From positions 1,143,452 through 1,207,451 of the forward strand of contig NZ_KV917374.1 in NCBI RefSeq assembly GCF_002019645.1: a stretch of DNA of 64,000 nt, written 5' to 3'. Origin of the DNA: Litchfieldia alkalitelluris. Its GTDB lineage: Bacteria; Bacillota; Bacilli; Bacillales; Bacillaceae_L. Shown here in pieces: positions 1 to 7,881 of the stretch (positions are counted from its first letter, which is position 1; every line of letters starts with the position of its first letter). The notes below the pieces were generated by a model, which had not been told where the DNA came from, made no database searches, and was given only the letters and a program-made list of their open reading frames with translations. The translations under genes and the position numbers were made by a program.

Positions 1-155
1 GCAACAACCCTTATGACTAAATTATAACTTTCTTTTGTTGAGATAGGTGATAATAAGGTCTATCATGATGATTATAAGGATTAATTCTTAATATTTGTCA
101 TGAACCTTGCAAATAATATAGCATGAGGAAATGCTTTATAGCGGAGTGGATAAGT

Positions 156-2246
156 ATGTATATTTCGGCAAGGGAACGTAAGATTTTAGAATTTTTATTG
201 CTAAAAAAAGACGAAACAACTGTGAAGGATCTTTCTAATGAGTTAACCGTAAGCCCCCGGACAGTACATCGCGATTTAAAAGGGGTAGAAGACATTCTAA
301 AAGAATATGATTTGCACCTTAACAAAAAGTCAGGGATTGGGATACAAATAGTTGGTGAAGATGAAAATAAACAGAGACTGGAAATGTTTTTATTCAATTT
401 ATCACACAATGAATATACACCTGAAGAACGTCAAACGATTATCCTTTCAGAGCTTTTAGATTCGAAAGACCCGGTAAAACTGATGTCACTAGCTAATGAC
501 CTAAATGTGACGATTGCCACGGTAAGCCACGACCTTGATAAGGTTGAAGAAAGATTAGCGGTGTATGATTTGAAGCTACTAAGAAAACGTGGCTATGGAG
601 TAGAAATTATCGGCTCCGAATCAGCCAAGCGAAAAACAATGAGTAAGCTAATCATTGAAAATATTGAAGAATTTGAATTTATTTCACTGATCAAGGAAAA
701 TATTCAAAGAAAATCAACTCAGGTTGTTAATACAGTCACAGACCGACTACTAGGATTGGTTGATAAAAAGAAACTGCTTGTGATTGAGAAGCAAATAGAT
801 CAGATAAAGGATGATTTGCCATATGAGATTGCGGATAGCGCCTATATAGGTCTTGTGGTTCATCTCGCTTTAGCAATTGAAAGGATTCAACAAGGGGAAG
901 AAATCAACTTTGATCAAGCTTACCTGAAAAGCTTACAGGGTACAATTGAGTATAAGGCAGCCGGAAAAATCGTTGCAGGATTGGCAGAGATATTGCAGAT
1001 TGAGATATCAATTGGTGAAATTGGCTATATTACAATGCACCTTATGGGAGCCAAACATCGGAATGATCATGATGACTTACTAGAGGATACCAGTCTGCAA
1101 GTGGGGATAGTCGCACAAAAAATGATCCGATATGTCAGCGATGAAATTCAAGTTGATCTGACGAGTAATCTTTCTTTATTTCAAGGCTTAGTTGCGCATT
1201 TGAGGCCAGCACTTCATAGAATCAGGCAGAAAATGGGGATTACAAATCCTCTTTTATCAAAAATAGAAAATGACTATACAGAGATGTTTACTATACTAGA
1301 TCAAGGAGTAAAAGAAATCTTTCCAGATATGCAAGTCCCAAAAGAGGAGATAGGCTATTTAGTCATGCATTTTGCCTCGGCACTGTTAAATCGAAATGAA
1401 GTCACAGAAATAAAGACCTTAGTCGTGTGTTCTAGTGGAATAGGGACTTCGAAAATGTTATCAACTAAGCTTGAGCAGGCAATCCCTGGTCTGAAAGCAG
1501 TAAACGCCTCTCTTTTCCAATTGGAAACATTAAATGTAGATCAGTTTGATGCCATTATTTCAACGATTCCGTTGAAGAATTTTAAAGGTGATTATCTCTT
1601 TGTTAGTCCATTACTTTCTCAAGAAGATATTGAGAATATTAAACATTCACTAGTAGGAAAGCACAATGTCGGTAGATATAAAACAACGATTACAAAAGCA
1701 CGCCCCCAATCATTTGATTTTAAAGAATATATGATTAATATTGGTAAAATAAAGAATTATTCAACAGCTGTTCATCAAATTTTATGTGGTTTTAATCTAT
1801 TACATCTTGGGAGTAATCAATCCATTGAGAATGCCTTAACCGACATGGTTGAAAAGTTTGTTGTAACAACCAGTTCTAAAGATGTAATTAATGATTTACT
1901 TGAGCGGGAAAAGAGCGGTGGACTAGGTATTCCAGGCACAACATTAGCCCTTTATCATACTAGAAGTGATTCAGTGTTAGAGCCAAGCTTCACAATAGGT
2001 AGACTAAACGAATCATTGGTTGTAAAAGGGATGGATGATTCTGACATAGAAATCAATACGATTTTACTTATGTTATCTCCTAAGAGAATAAATGAAGAAG
2101 CAATCGAGTTATTAAGTGCTATTAGCTCGTTAATTATAAGAGATGATCAAACAATCGAGTTATTTCAAATAGGAAAAAAGGAAAAGATTATTGAACTTAT
2201 AGCTCTTGAATTAAACCAGGTATATGAGAATAAAGTGAAGAAATAA
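156..2246 (+). CDS. mtlR: Mannitol operon transcriptional activator MtlR
   Basis: PRD-containing, PTS-controlled activator of the mannitol genes, 696 aa. Two N-terminal helix-turn-helix units (about residues 1-130) are followed by two PTS regulation domains (about 170-390), an EIIB-like domain with the CSSGIGTS loop (Cys near residue 425) and a C-terminal EIIA-like domain with YHTR near residue 635. This order is that of Bacillus MtlR, whose activity is set by phosphorylation of PRD2 and the EIIB-like Cys. The start at 156 is chosen because GGAGTGG sits just upstream; an ATG at 123 has no ribosome site. mtlF and mtlD follow within 15 bp gaps; the EIICB gene mtlA is probably just off the left edge. 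Identification is firm. Confidence 0.93.
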   Translation: MYISARERKILEFLLLKKDETTVKDLSNELTVSPRTVHRDLKGVEDILKEYDLHLNKKSGIGIQIVGEDENKQRLEMFLFNLSHNEYTPEERQTIILSELLDSKDPVKLMSLANDLNVTIATVSHDLDKVEERLAVYDLKLLRKRGYGVEIIGSESAKRKTMSKLIIENIEEFEFISLIKENIQRKSTQVVNTVTDRLLGLVDKKKLLVIEKQIDQIKDDLPYEIADSAYIGLVVHLALAIERIQQGEEINFDQAYLKSLQGTIEYKAAGKIVAGLAEILQIEISIGEIGYITMHLMGAKHRNDHDDLLEDTSLQVGIVAQKMIRYVSDEIQVDLTSNLSLFQGLVAHLRPALHRIRQKMGITNPLLSKIENDYTEMFTILDQGVKEIFPDMQVPKEEIGYLVMHFASALLNRNEVTEIKTLVVCSSGIGTSKMLSTKLEQAIPGLKAVNASLFQLETLNVDQFDAIISTIPLKNFKGDYLFVSPLLSQEDIENIKHSLVGKHNVGRYKTTITKARPQSFDFKEYMINIGKIKNYSTAVHQILCGFNLLHLGSNQSIENALTDMVEKFVVTTSSKDVINDLLEREKSGGLGIPGTTLALYHTRSDSVLEPSFTIGRLNESLVVKGMDDSDIEINTILLMLSPKRINEEAIELLSAISSLIIRDDQTIELFQIGKKEKIIELIALELNQVYENKVKK

Positions 2247-2261
2247 GGAGTGCATTACATT

Positions 2262-2699
2262 ATGACAAAAGAAATTTTATCATCAGAAAATATCGTATTA
2301 AACGCAAGTTTTTCATCCAAAGAAGATGCTATCCGTAGCACAGGTCAAATCTTGGTAGACAAAGGCTATGTAACACCTGATTACATCGAAAAAATGCTTG
2401 AGCGTGAAGAACTAACTTCAACCTATATGGGGAATTTCGTAGCCATCCCACATGGCACAGAGGATGCAAAAAAGGATGTGGTAGCATCCGGACTTTCGAT
2501 TATTCAAGTCCCTGGTGGAGTGGATTTCGGAAATGGAAATATCGTAAAGGTTTTAATCGGTATTGCTGGTAAGGACGGGGAGCACCTAGATATCCTTTCA
2601 CAAATCGCGATTGTTTGCTCTGAAGAAGAAAACATTGAAAAAATAGTTGGTGCAACATCTGCGGAACAAATTTTAGGTCTATTTGACGAGGTGAACTAA
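2262..2699 (+). CDS. mtlF: Mannitol-specific PTS EIIA component
   Basis: Cytoplasmic EIIA of the mannitol phosphotransferase system, 145 aa, passing phosphate from HPr to the EIIB domain of MtlA. The phospho-accepting histidine lies in the IPHGT motif at about residue 64, and the length is the usual one for a free-standing MtlF. Start 2262 is preferred over the in-frame GTG at 2250 because AAGGAG (2245-2250) is correctly spaced from it and the GTG overlaps that site. It lies 15 bp after mtlR and one base before mtlD, so the three are one transcription unit. Confidence 0.95.
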   Translation: MTKEILSSENIVLNASFSSKEDAIRSTGQILVDKGYVTPDYIEKMLEREELTSTYMGNFVAIPHGTEDAKKDVVASGLSIIQVPGGVDFGNGNIVKVLIGIAGKDGEHLDILSQIAIVCSEEENIEKIVGATSAEQILGLFDEVN

Positions 2700-2700
2700 T

Positions 2701-3849
2701 ATGTTAGCAGTCCATTTTGGCGCAGGCAATATTGGAAGAGGTTTTATCGGAAGTCTCCTTTCTAATGCTGGATATGAGGTTTGCTTCGTGGATGTAAATG
2801 CAGAAATAGTTGATTTGTTGAATGAGAAAAGAGAATATCGAGTTGTTCTGGCTGATGAAAATAGTGAAGAAGCAACTGTGAAAAATGTCAGGGCCATTAA
2901 CAGTATTCAAAACCCAAGCGAAGTATTAGAAGCGATCGCTAGCGCTGACCTTGTGACCACTGCTGTTGGCCCTAATATTCTTGTCCTTATTTCAGAATTA
3001 ATTGTCAATGGATTAAGAAAAAGAGTTGAATTGTCAAACAATCCATTAAACATCATCGCTTGTGAAAACATGATTGGTGGTAGTGCATTTCTTAAAGAAA
3101 AGGTGTTTGAGAAGCTAAGTGAAGAAGAGAAAACTCAATTCAACCAACTGTTTGCATTTCCAAATGCAGCAGTAGATCGCATTGTGCCAAACCAAGTGAA
3201 TGAAGATAAATTGATGGTTTCTGTAGAGCCATTTTTTGAGTGGGTTGTTGATCGTTCAAACATGGTGGGCAATGTCCCTGATATTGAAGGGGTGACATTT
3301 GTTGACGATTTAACACCGTTTATTGAACGTAAGTTGTTTACTGTTAATACAGGCCACGCAGTTTGTGCATATGTTGGTTATCAAGCTGGATTAAAAACGA
3401 TTAAAGATGCAATGGAGCATTCAGAAGTATTAGAAATTGTGAAAAATGTTCTAAATGAAACAGGCGCGGTTTTGGTGCGAAAATACAACTTTAACAATGA
3501 CGAACACCAAAAGTATATCAATAAGATTATCGGACGTTTCATGAATCCGTTTATAAATGACGAAATTCCTAGAGTTGCACGAGGACCACTTCGGAAGCTA
3601 GGTCCTAATGATCGACTTATTAGCCCAGCTTTGCAATATTATAAATACCTAGAAGGGCAACCTATAAACCTAGCAAAAGGAATTGCAGCAGCATTACAAT
3701 ATGACTTTGGTGAAGATGAAGAGGCTGTTGCATTGCAAGCAAAGGTAAAAGAACTAGGGTTTGAGAAAACAATCGAAGAAGTTTGTGGGTTAAATAATGA
3801 GCATCCACTAGTAGACTTAATAATGAAAGAGTTTAATAGTATTAATTAA
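2701..3849 (+). CDS. mtlD: Mannitol-1-phosphate 5-dehydrogenase
   Basis: NAD-dependent enzyme of the polyol long-chain dehydrogenase family, 382 aa, converting the mannitol 1-phosphate made by the PTS to fructose 6-phosphate for glycolysis. The protein opens with the nucleotide-binding pattern HFGAGNIGRGFIG, and the VNTGHA segment near residue 218 and KYNFNNDEHQKY near 260 are typical of MtlD. Its GAGGTG ribosome site lies inside the end of mtlF, suggesting translational coupling. A terminator-like hairpin follows directly. Length and motifs are complete. Confidence 0.95.
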   Translation: MLAVHFGAGNIGRGFIGSLLSNAGYEVCFVDVNAEIVDLLNEKREYRVVLADENSEEATVKNVRAINSIQNPSEVLEAIASADLVTTAVGPNILVLISELIVNGLRKRVELSNNPLNIIACENMIGGSAFLKEKVFEKLSEEEKTQFNQLFAFPNAAVDRIVPNQVNEDKLMVSVEPFFEWVVDRSNMVGNVPDIEGVTFVDDLTPFIERKLFTVNTGHAVCAYVGYQAGLKTIKDAMEHSEVLEIVKNVLNETGAVLVRKYNFNNDEHQKYINKIIGRFMNPFINDEIPRVARGPLRKLGPNDRLISPALQYYKYLEGQPINLAKGIAAALQYDFGEDEEAVALQAKVKELGFEKTIEEVCGLNNEHPLVDLIMKEFNSIN

Positions 3850-3859
3850 GAAAATAAAA

Positions 3860-3914
3860 AGCTGTACCCCAAGATGTTATTTTATAACTAACATTGGTGG
3901 TGCAGTTTTTTTAT
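3860..3914 (+). terminator. Rho-independent terminator after mtlD
   Basis: An imperfect stem pairs GCTGTACCCC...GATGTTA with TAACATTGGTGGTGCAGT and is followed by a run of seven T. It begins about 10 bp after the mtlD stop codon. Confidence 0.75.
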
Positions 3915-3943
3915 TCAAATTAAAAAACGAAATTCTTTTAAAA

Positions 3944-3968
3944 AAATTTCAAAACCCCCCTGAAATTT
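3944..3968. repeat. Inverted repeat AAATTTCA around a C6 run
   Basis: AAATTTCA (3944-3951) and TGAAATTT (3961-3968) form a perfect 8-bp inverted repeat separated by AAACCCCCC. It lies about 30 bp upstream of the riboswitch aptamer and has no T-run, so it is not an ordinary terminator. It could be an operator or part of a non-sigma-A promoter; sigma-I type promoters are known for C-rich -35 regions, and sigI lies 1.8 kb downstream. The function is not established. Confidence 0.4.
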
Positions 3969-3998
3969 CGACAAACTTCCGTATAGATTAATAGGTAG

Positions 3999-4105
3999 AT
4001 TGATAAAGGCAAAACTAGCGAAAGCTGGTGACGCAAAACTACAGGGACTAAAGGAAAAAGATCCTAAGTTAGCCAGTTACCGATTAAGTGGACGGGCTTA
4101 TCAAT
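3999..4105 (+). promoter_or_regulatory. Cyclic di-GMP class I (GEMM-I) riboswitch
   Basis: The leader matches the GEMM-I aptamer. P1 is an exact 8-bp pairing of ATTGATAA (3999-4006) with TTATCAAT (4098-4105). Inside are GGCAAA, a hairpin CTAGC-GAAA-GCTGG with the GNRA tetraloop, the signature TGACGCAAAACTACAGGG, CTAA and a second arm ending GCCAGTTACCG. These are the conserved elements of the class. The gene start follows 32 nt later. I see no clear terminator between aptamer and RBS, so control may act on translation or through a less obvious fold. An ORF could be read from TTG 4000 through this RNA, but it is not a plausible coding start. Confidence 0.87.
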
Positions 4106-4137
4106 TTGTTAAAAAAATTTTAAGAGGAGAGACACAA

Positions 4138-5622
4138 ATGCACAAGAATTTAAAATCAATTATTTCTGCAGGGGTTATGACAGGCGCATTACTATTTGGA
4201 ACATCAGCATATGCAAACACTGAGGATACTGGTGAAGTTGCGATTGTTGAATCAGGTTTGACACCAGATAATTTCTTTTATTTTATTGATGGTCTTGGGG
4301 AGAATTTACAATTATTTTTTACATTAGATGGACAAAAGGAATCCGAACTTTTATTACAATTCGCAATGGAGCGCCTATCTGAGTCTACTCAAATGGCTGA
4401 AGAATCAAAAGATGAATATATTACTGGTTTAATTGATGCATATTTAGCTACTTTAGAAGAGGCTCAAGAGCAGGTTTCTGAAGTAATAATTGATGAATTA
4501 GTTGAAGAAGAAGCAAAGGAAGAGCTTTCTGAAAAGCTAGAAGATGTAACTGATGTTGAGGAATCAATTGAAACCGTGTTGGATGAAGAACAACTTGAAG
4601 AGCTTGAAGAAAAGAAACAGGAAGCATTTTTAGTTGCAAACGTGGTCAAAGACTTAGATGTAGAAAAGGTAATATCTCTACGTAATCAAGGACTTGGTTT
4701 CGGACAAATCGTTAAGGTAGTAACACTTGCCGAAGAAAGCGGAAAATCTGAAGAAGAGATTATTGCGATGTTGAACGAAGGTAAAGGCTTTGGTGATATT
4801 TCAAAAGAATTAAATATTGACCCAGCAAATATTGTGAAGAAAGTTTTGGAAAGAGAAGAGGAGTTAATTGAAGAGGCTTTCGAAGATGCGAAAGAGTCAG
4901 GAAATGAAGAAGCAATCGCAAAACTATCAGAGTCATTAGCAACCATTAAAAAGCAAAAACTTCAATTTGATATTTTAGAGGAATATGATGAAATTGAGCA
5001 AGAACTAGCTGAGGAACTGGCAGAAATTCAAGAGGAGCTTGCTGCTGGTGAAATTACTCAGGAAGAAGCAGATGAGAAGATTAAAGAACTAAAAGCAGAA
5101 GCTGAAGAAGAGCTTGCAGAATTACAGGAAGAAGCTAAAGAAGAAGCTGAAGAGTTGGAAGAAGAAATTGAAGAAGAGTTAAAAGATGAAGAAGAAGATG
5201 CAAAAGAAGATGAAGCATCAGTAAAACCGGAAAAATCAGAAAAGGAAAATGCAAAAAAAGAGCAAGAGAAGCAAGAAAAAGCACGTGAAAAGCAAGAAAA
5301 AGCTGAAGAAAAAGCACGTGAAAAGCAAGAAAAAGCTGAAGAAAAAGCGCGTGAAAAGCAAGAGAAAGCTGAAGAAAAAGCACGTGAAAAGCAGGAAAAG
5401 GCTGAAGAGAAAGCGCGTGAAAAGCAAGAAGAAGCTGAAGAAAAAGCACGTGAAAAGCAAGAAGAAGCTGAAGAAAAAGCGCGCGAAAAGCAAGAAGAAG
5501 ATGAAGAAAAAAAGCGCGATGAAAAAGAAAAAGGTAAAGATGACGAGAATGAAGATGAAGATGAAGACAAAGATGAAGATGAAGACAAAGATGAAGACAA
5601 AGATGAAGATGGTGGTAATTAA
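4138..5622 (+). CDS. Secreted DUF5667-like Lys/Glu-rich protein
   Basis: Exported protein of 494 aa. A signal peptide (about residues 1-27, cleavage near AYA) precedes a DUF5667-like segment (about 35-110, with TPDNFFYF and a helical LLLQFAMERL stretch). The rest is very acidic and helical. About residues 380-460 consist of 11-residue repeats of the type EKAEEKAREKQ, expected to form a long charged helix, and the C-terminus is an Asp/Glu/Lys tail. GAGGAG at 4124-4129 supports the start. It sits under a c-di-GMP riboswitch, so it is probably surface or matrix associated and controlled with the motile/sessile switch. That role is inferred; no enzymatic domain is visible. Confidence 0.8.
   Translation: MHKNLKSIISAGVMTGALLFGTSAYANTEDTGEVAIVESGLTPDNFFYFIDGLGENLQLFFTLDGQKESELLLQFAMERLSESTQMAEESKDEYITGLIDAYLATLEEAQEQVSEVIIDELVEEEAKEELSEKLEDVTDVEESIETVLDEEQLEELEEKKQEAFLVANVVKDLDVEKVISLRNQGLGFGQIVKVVTLAEESGKSEEEIIAMLNEGKGFGDISKELNIDPANIVKKVLEREEELIEEAFEDAKESGNEEAIAKLSESLATIKKQKLQFDILEEYDEIEQELAEELAEIQEELAAGEITQEEADEKIKELKAEAEEELAELQEEAKEEAEELEEEIEEELKDEEEDAKEDEASVKPEKSEKENAKKEQEKQEKAREKQEKAEEKAREKQEKAEEKAREKQEKAEEKAREKQEKAEEKAREKQEEAEEKAREKQEEAEEKAREKQEEDEEKKRDEKEKGKDDENEDEDEDKDEDEDKDEDKDEDGGN
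5270..5510 (+). repeat. 33-bp tandem coding repeats (11-residue units)
   Basis: About seven tandem copies of a 33-bp unit based on GAAAAAGCACGTGAAAAGCA encode the EKAEEKAREKQ helix of the DUF5667-like protein. Copies differ mainly by synonymous A/G changes and E/K swaps, so the array is diverged but still in register. Such arrays change copy number easily by slippage or recombination. Confidence 0.85.
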
Positions 5623-5629
5623 TTTTCAA

Positions 5630-5662
5630 GAAGGACCCTATACAAATGGGTCCTTTACTTTT
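5630..5662 (+). terminator. Terminator after the DUF5667 gene
   Basis: AAGGACCC (5631-5638) pairs perfectly with GGGTCCTT (5648-5655), followed by a T-rich tract. It lies just after the stop codon and separates this gene from sigI. Confidence 0.85.
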
Positions 5663-5753
5663 ATAGTGAATGTATAATTGCTTCGTACTTCAAATGACAA
5701 TTTATATAGCCTTTTTTAGAGGTTGGTGAATTGTATTCTAGTGGGGTGTCATC

Positions 5754-6476
5754 ATGAATGAAAACATGCTAGCTCAACTTCTTTCACAGGCAACAAGTGG
5801 AGATGAACAGGCTAGAGAATATATTATTAATCACTATAAACCCTTTGTTATTAATACGGTGGGCCATCTTTCTAGAAAGTATGTGACATGGAGTGATGAA
5901 GAGTCTAGTGTAGGGCTAATCGCATTAAATCGTGCCATTGATACGTATAAAGTAAATGGGGGAAGAAGTTTTTTAAACTATTCCTACCTACTAATTAAAA
6001 GGGATTTAATTGATTTTTCTAGAAAGGAAAGAAGCCAGAAGAGGTTAATTGTTACTGCATCTGAGGATGAGCAAGCTGCTTCGACTACTTTCGACATAAA
6101 GCAATCTATGAAGAGTTATCATCAGGAAGAAGAGGCTAAAGAGCTAGTTGAAGAGATTCTAGAGTTTAGTAAGGTTTTAAATGAGTTTGGTGTTCAATTT
6201 GAAGAATTGGAAGGGTATACACCAAAACATCGAGATACCAGAGAAATGTTATTAGAGTTAGTCTCGTCCTTTATTCACCAACAAGATTTAGTCAACGAGT
6301 TTATGGATAAAAGAAGGATTCCGGTTACAGCATTTGTTTCAAGGACATCATTCAACATTAAGACACTAGAAAGATACAGAAAATATATTGTCACACTTAT
6401 AATTCTTAAGTTACATCCTGAATGGAAAAAATTATCGGAATATATTCAAGTTCCTGTAGGAAGTGGAAAACAATGA
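5754..6476 (+). CDS. sigI: RNA polymerase sigma factor SigI
   Basis: Sigma-70 family member of the SigI group, 240 aa. Region 2 is visible at about residues 25-95 (DEESSVGLIALNRAIDTY, then NYSYLLIKRDLIDFSRKE), and the C-terminal half holds the SigI-specific helical domain ending RTSFNIKTLERYRKYI. In Bacillus, SigI is a heat/envelope-stress factor kept inactive by the membrane anti-sigma RsgI. The next gene overlaps it by 4 bp (ATGA) and is rsgI, which secures the call. GTGGGGTG precedes the ATG. Confidence 0.93.
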   Translation: MNENMLAQLLSQATSGDEQAREYIINHYKPFVINTVGHLSRKYVTWSDEESSVGLIALNRAIDTYKVNGGRSFLNYSYLLIKRDLIDFSRKERSQKRLIVTASEDEQAASTTFDIKQSMKSYHQEEEAKELVEEILEFSKVLNEFGVQFEELEGYTPKHRDTREMLLELVSSFIHQQDLVNEFMDKRRIPVTAFVSRTSFNIKTLERYRKYIVTLIILKLHPEWKKLSEYIQVPVGSGKQ

Positions 6477-7672
6477 TGAAAGTAAAGAAATATAAAGGAA
6501 TTGTATTAAAAGTGACAGACAAACATATCGTCTTGATGTGTGAAGATGGCGTATTTAGGAATGTACCTCTAAAGAAATCAGTTCCAAAAATTGGAGAAAA
6601 GTTCGAATGCAAGCAAAAAGAATGGATTGGTTTTTCTAATACACGTTATTTATCAATAGCTTCATTACTTTTTATTGTGTTGGTAAGCTCTTTTTTCTTT
6701 ATTAACATTAATAAAAAAGATGCTTATATTTTAGCGATTGATATCAATCCAAGTATAGAGTTATATGCTGATAAAGATTTAAAAGTATCAAAAGTAGTTG
6801 CTCTTAATTCAGATGGTCAAAAGGTTATTGAGGGATTAAGTATTGAGAACAAGAGTACAAACGAGCTCATAACGGAGATTCTCGAACAGACAGTGAAACA
6901 AAATTATCTTACACGTGCTAACAAGGGAGTCGTTGCGATCACTACGGTTTCTTTGGGAAACCTAAAAGATACAGAGGTGCCAGACGTTCAACAGATTGTT
7001 GGCAAAGCTCTAAATTCTACAGGGATTTCTGCAGATATCATTACACATAGCACGGATGAAAAGACGCTTAAATTAGCAAGAAATCATCATATGTCAGTTA
7101 CAAAGTATCTTTTGTATACTGACCTTGAGTCAAAAGGTATTAAGGTTAAAATGGAAGATATAAAGGAACAATCTATTCAACAAATTCAACAGTTGGAAAA
7201 GGCATCTATAGAAGATAAAGATTCTGTAAAAGATAGCTCAATAGATAATCCTGAAAATAATCAGTCTACTACGAAATTAGAAGAAAGACCTCCAACTATT
7301 GTAGTGAAAGATAAGGAAAATCGGAAAAACGATTCAAGACCGAATGAAGGAAATTCATCTGCTAAGAAAAGTACTTCTCAAATAGGGGATAAAGAAGGTC
7401 AAAAACGGGCCCGAAGTGAAGCCAAGGATACCAGTAGCCCACAAAACACAGATAAAGAAGAAGAGTCTAATAATGCAGCAAAAGGTAAAAATAGAGAAGT
7501 TAGAAATCAGGAAGAAACAAGTAAAGATAGTGATGATGATAAAAATCATGAAAAAGATGAAGAAAAAGATGAAGAAAAAGATGATTCAGAAGAAAGAAAT
7601 GAAGAAGATCACTCAAACAAGGAATCTGAAGAGGCCCCTAAAGGGAAGAAAGAAAATTCAGGCAAGCCGTAA
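6473..7672 (+). CDS. rsgI: Anti-sigma-I factor RsgI
   Basis: Membrane anti-sigma factor of 399 aa. Residues 1-50 form the RsgI N-terminal sigma-binding domain (KKYKGIVLKVTDKHIVLM), a transmembrane helix follows at about 60-80, and residues 85-230 form the conserved RsgI extracytoplasmic domain (AIDINPSIELYAD). The remaining 170 residues are low-complexity, Lys/Glu/Asp/Ser rich and probably wall-associated. Start 6473 overlaps the sigI stop and has GTAGGAAGTGG upstream; the ATG at 6476 is equally close. In clostridial RsgI proteins the C-terminus is a sensing domain; here it resembles the charged tail of the nearby DUF5667-like protein. Confidence 0.92.
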   Translation: MMKVKKYKGIVLKVTDKHIVLMCEDGVFRNVPLKKSVPKIGEKFECKQKEWIGFSNTRYLSIASLLFIVLVSSFFFININKKDAYILAIDINPSIELYADKDLKVSKVVALNSDGQKVIEGLSIENKSTNELITEILEQTVKQNYLTRANKGVVAITTVSLGNLKDTEVPDVQQIVGKALNSTGISADIITHSTDEKTLKLARNHHMSVTKYLLYTDLESKGIKVKMEDIKEQSIQQIQQLEKASIEDKDSVKDSSIDNPENNQSTTKLEERPPTIVVKDKENRKNDSRPNEGNSSAKKSTSQIGDKEGQKRARSEAKDTSSPQNTDKEEESNNAAKGKNREVRNQEETSKDSDDDKNHEKDEEKDEEKDDSEERNEEDHSNKESEEAPKGKKENSGKP

Positions 7673-7722
7673 TATGATTCTTAAATTACTTGGATATCAA
7701 GGAAGCTACAAAGTGACATTTC

Positions 7723-7774
7723 AAAGGCATGAGTTGACCGATAAAAATAGGACAACTTATGCCTTTTATTTTTT
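7723..7774 (+). terminator. Terminator after sigI-rsgI
   Basis: A long stem, AAAGGCATGAGTTG-CC with GG-CAACTTATGCCTTT, is followed by TTATTTTTT. It ends the sigI-rsgI unit ahead of the Fur-controlled promoter. Confidence 0.85.
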
Positions 7775-7792
7775 AGAAGCTACAGACTATAG

Positions 7793-7850
7793 TTGACAAT
7801 GATTATCATTATTAATATAATAAAGTATATTGAGAATGAAATTCATTCTC
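7793..7850 (+). promoter_or_regulatory. Sigma-A promoter with two Fur boxes
   Basis: TTGACA (7793-7798), a 17-bp spacer and TATAAT (7816-7821) make a consensus sigma-A promoter. The spacer carries GACAATGATTATCATTATT (7795-7813), 17 of 19 matches to the classical Fur box with the core palindrome AATGAT-T-ATCATT. A second element, a perfect 9-1-9 inverted repeat GAGAATGAA-A-TTCATTCTC (7832-7850), lies over the likely transcription start and also resembles a Fur box. Iron-bound Fur should block this promoter strongly. Confidence 0.9.
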
Positions 7851-7881
7851 TCAATACATAATTTTAGGGGGAAACAGAGAA

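Noticed and set aside
4000-4137. N-terminal extension of the DUF5667-like protein from TTG 4000
   Set aside because: This stretch is the riboswitch aptamer. The signal peptide and ribosome site start the protein at 4138.
5058-5629. Long antisense ORFs rich in Ser/Phe or Leu/His
   Set aside because: They are mirror frames of the charged 11-residue repeat; low-complexity GAA/AAA repeats automatically leave the opposite strand open.
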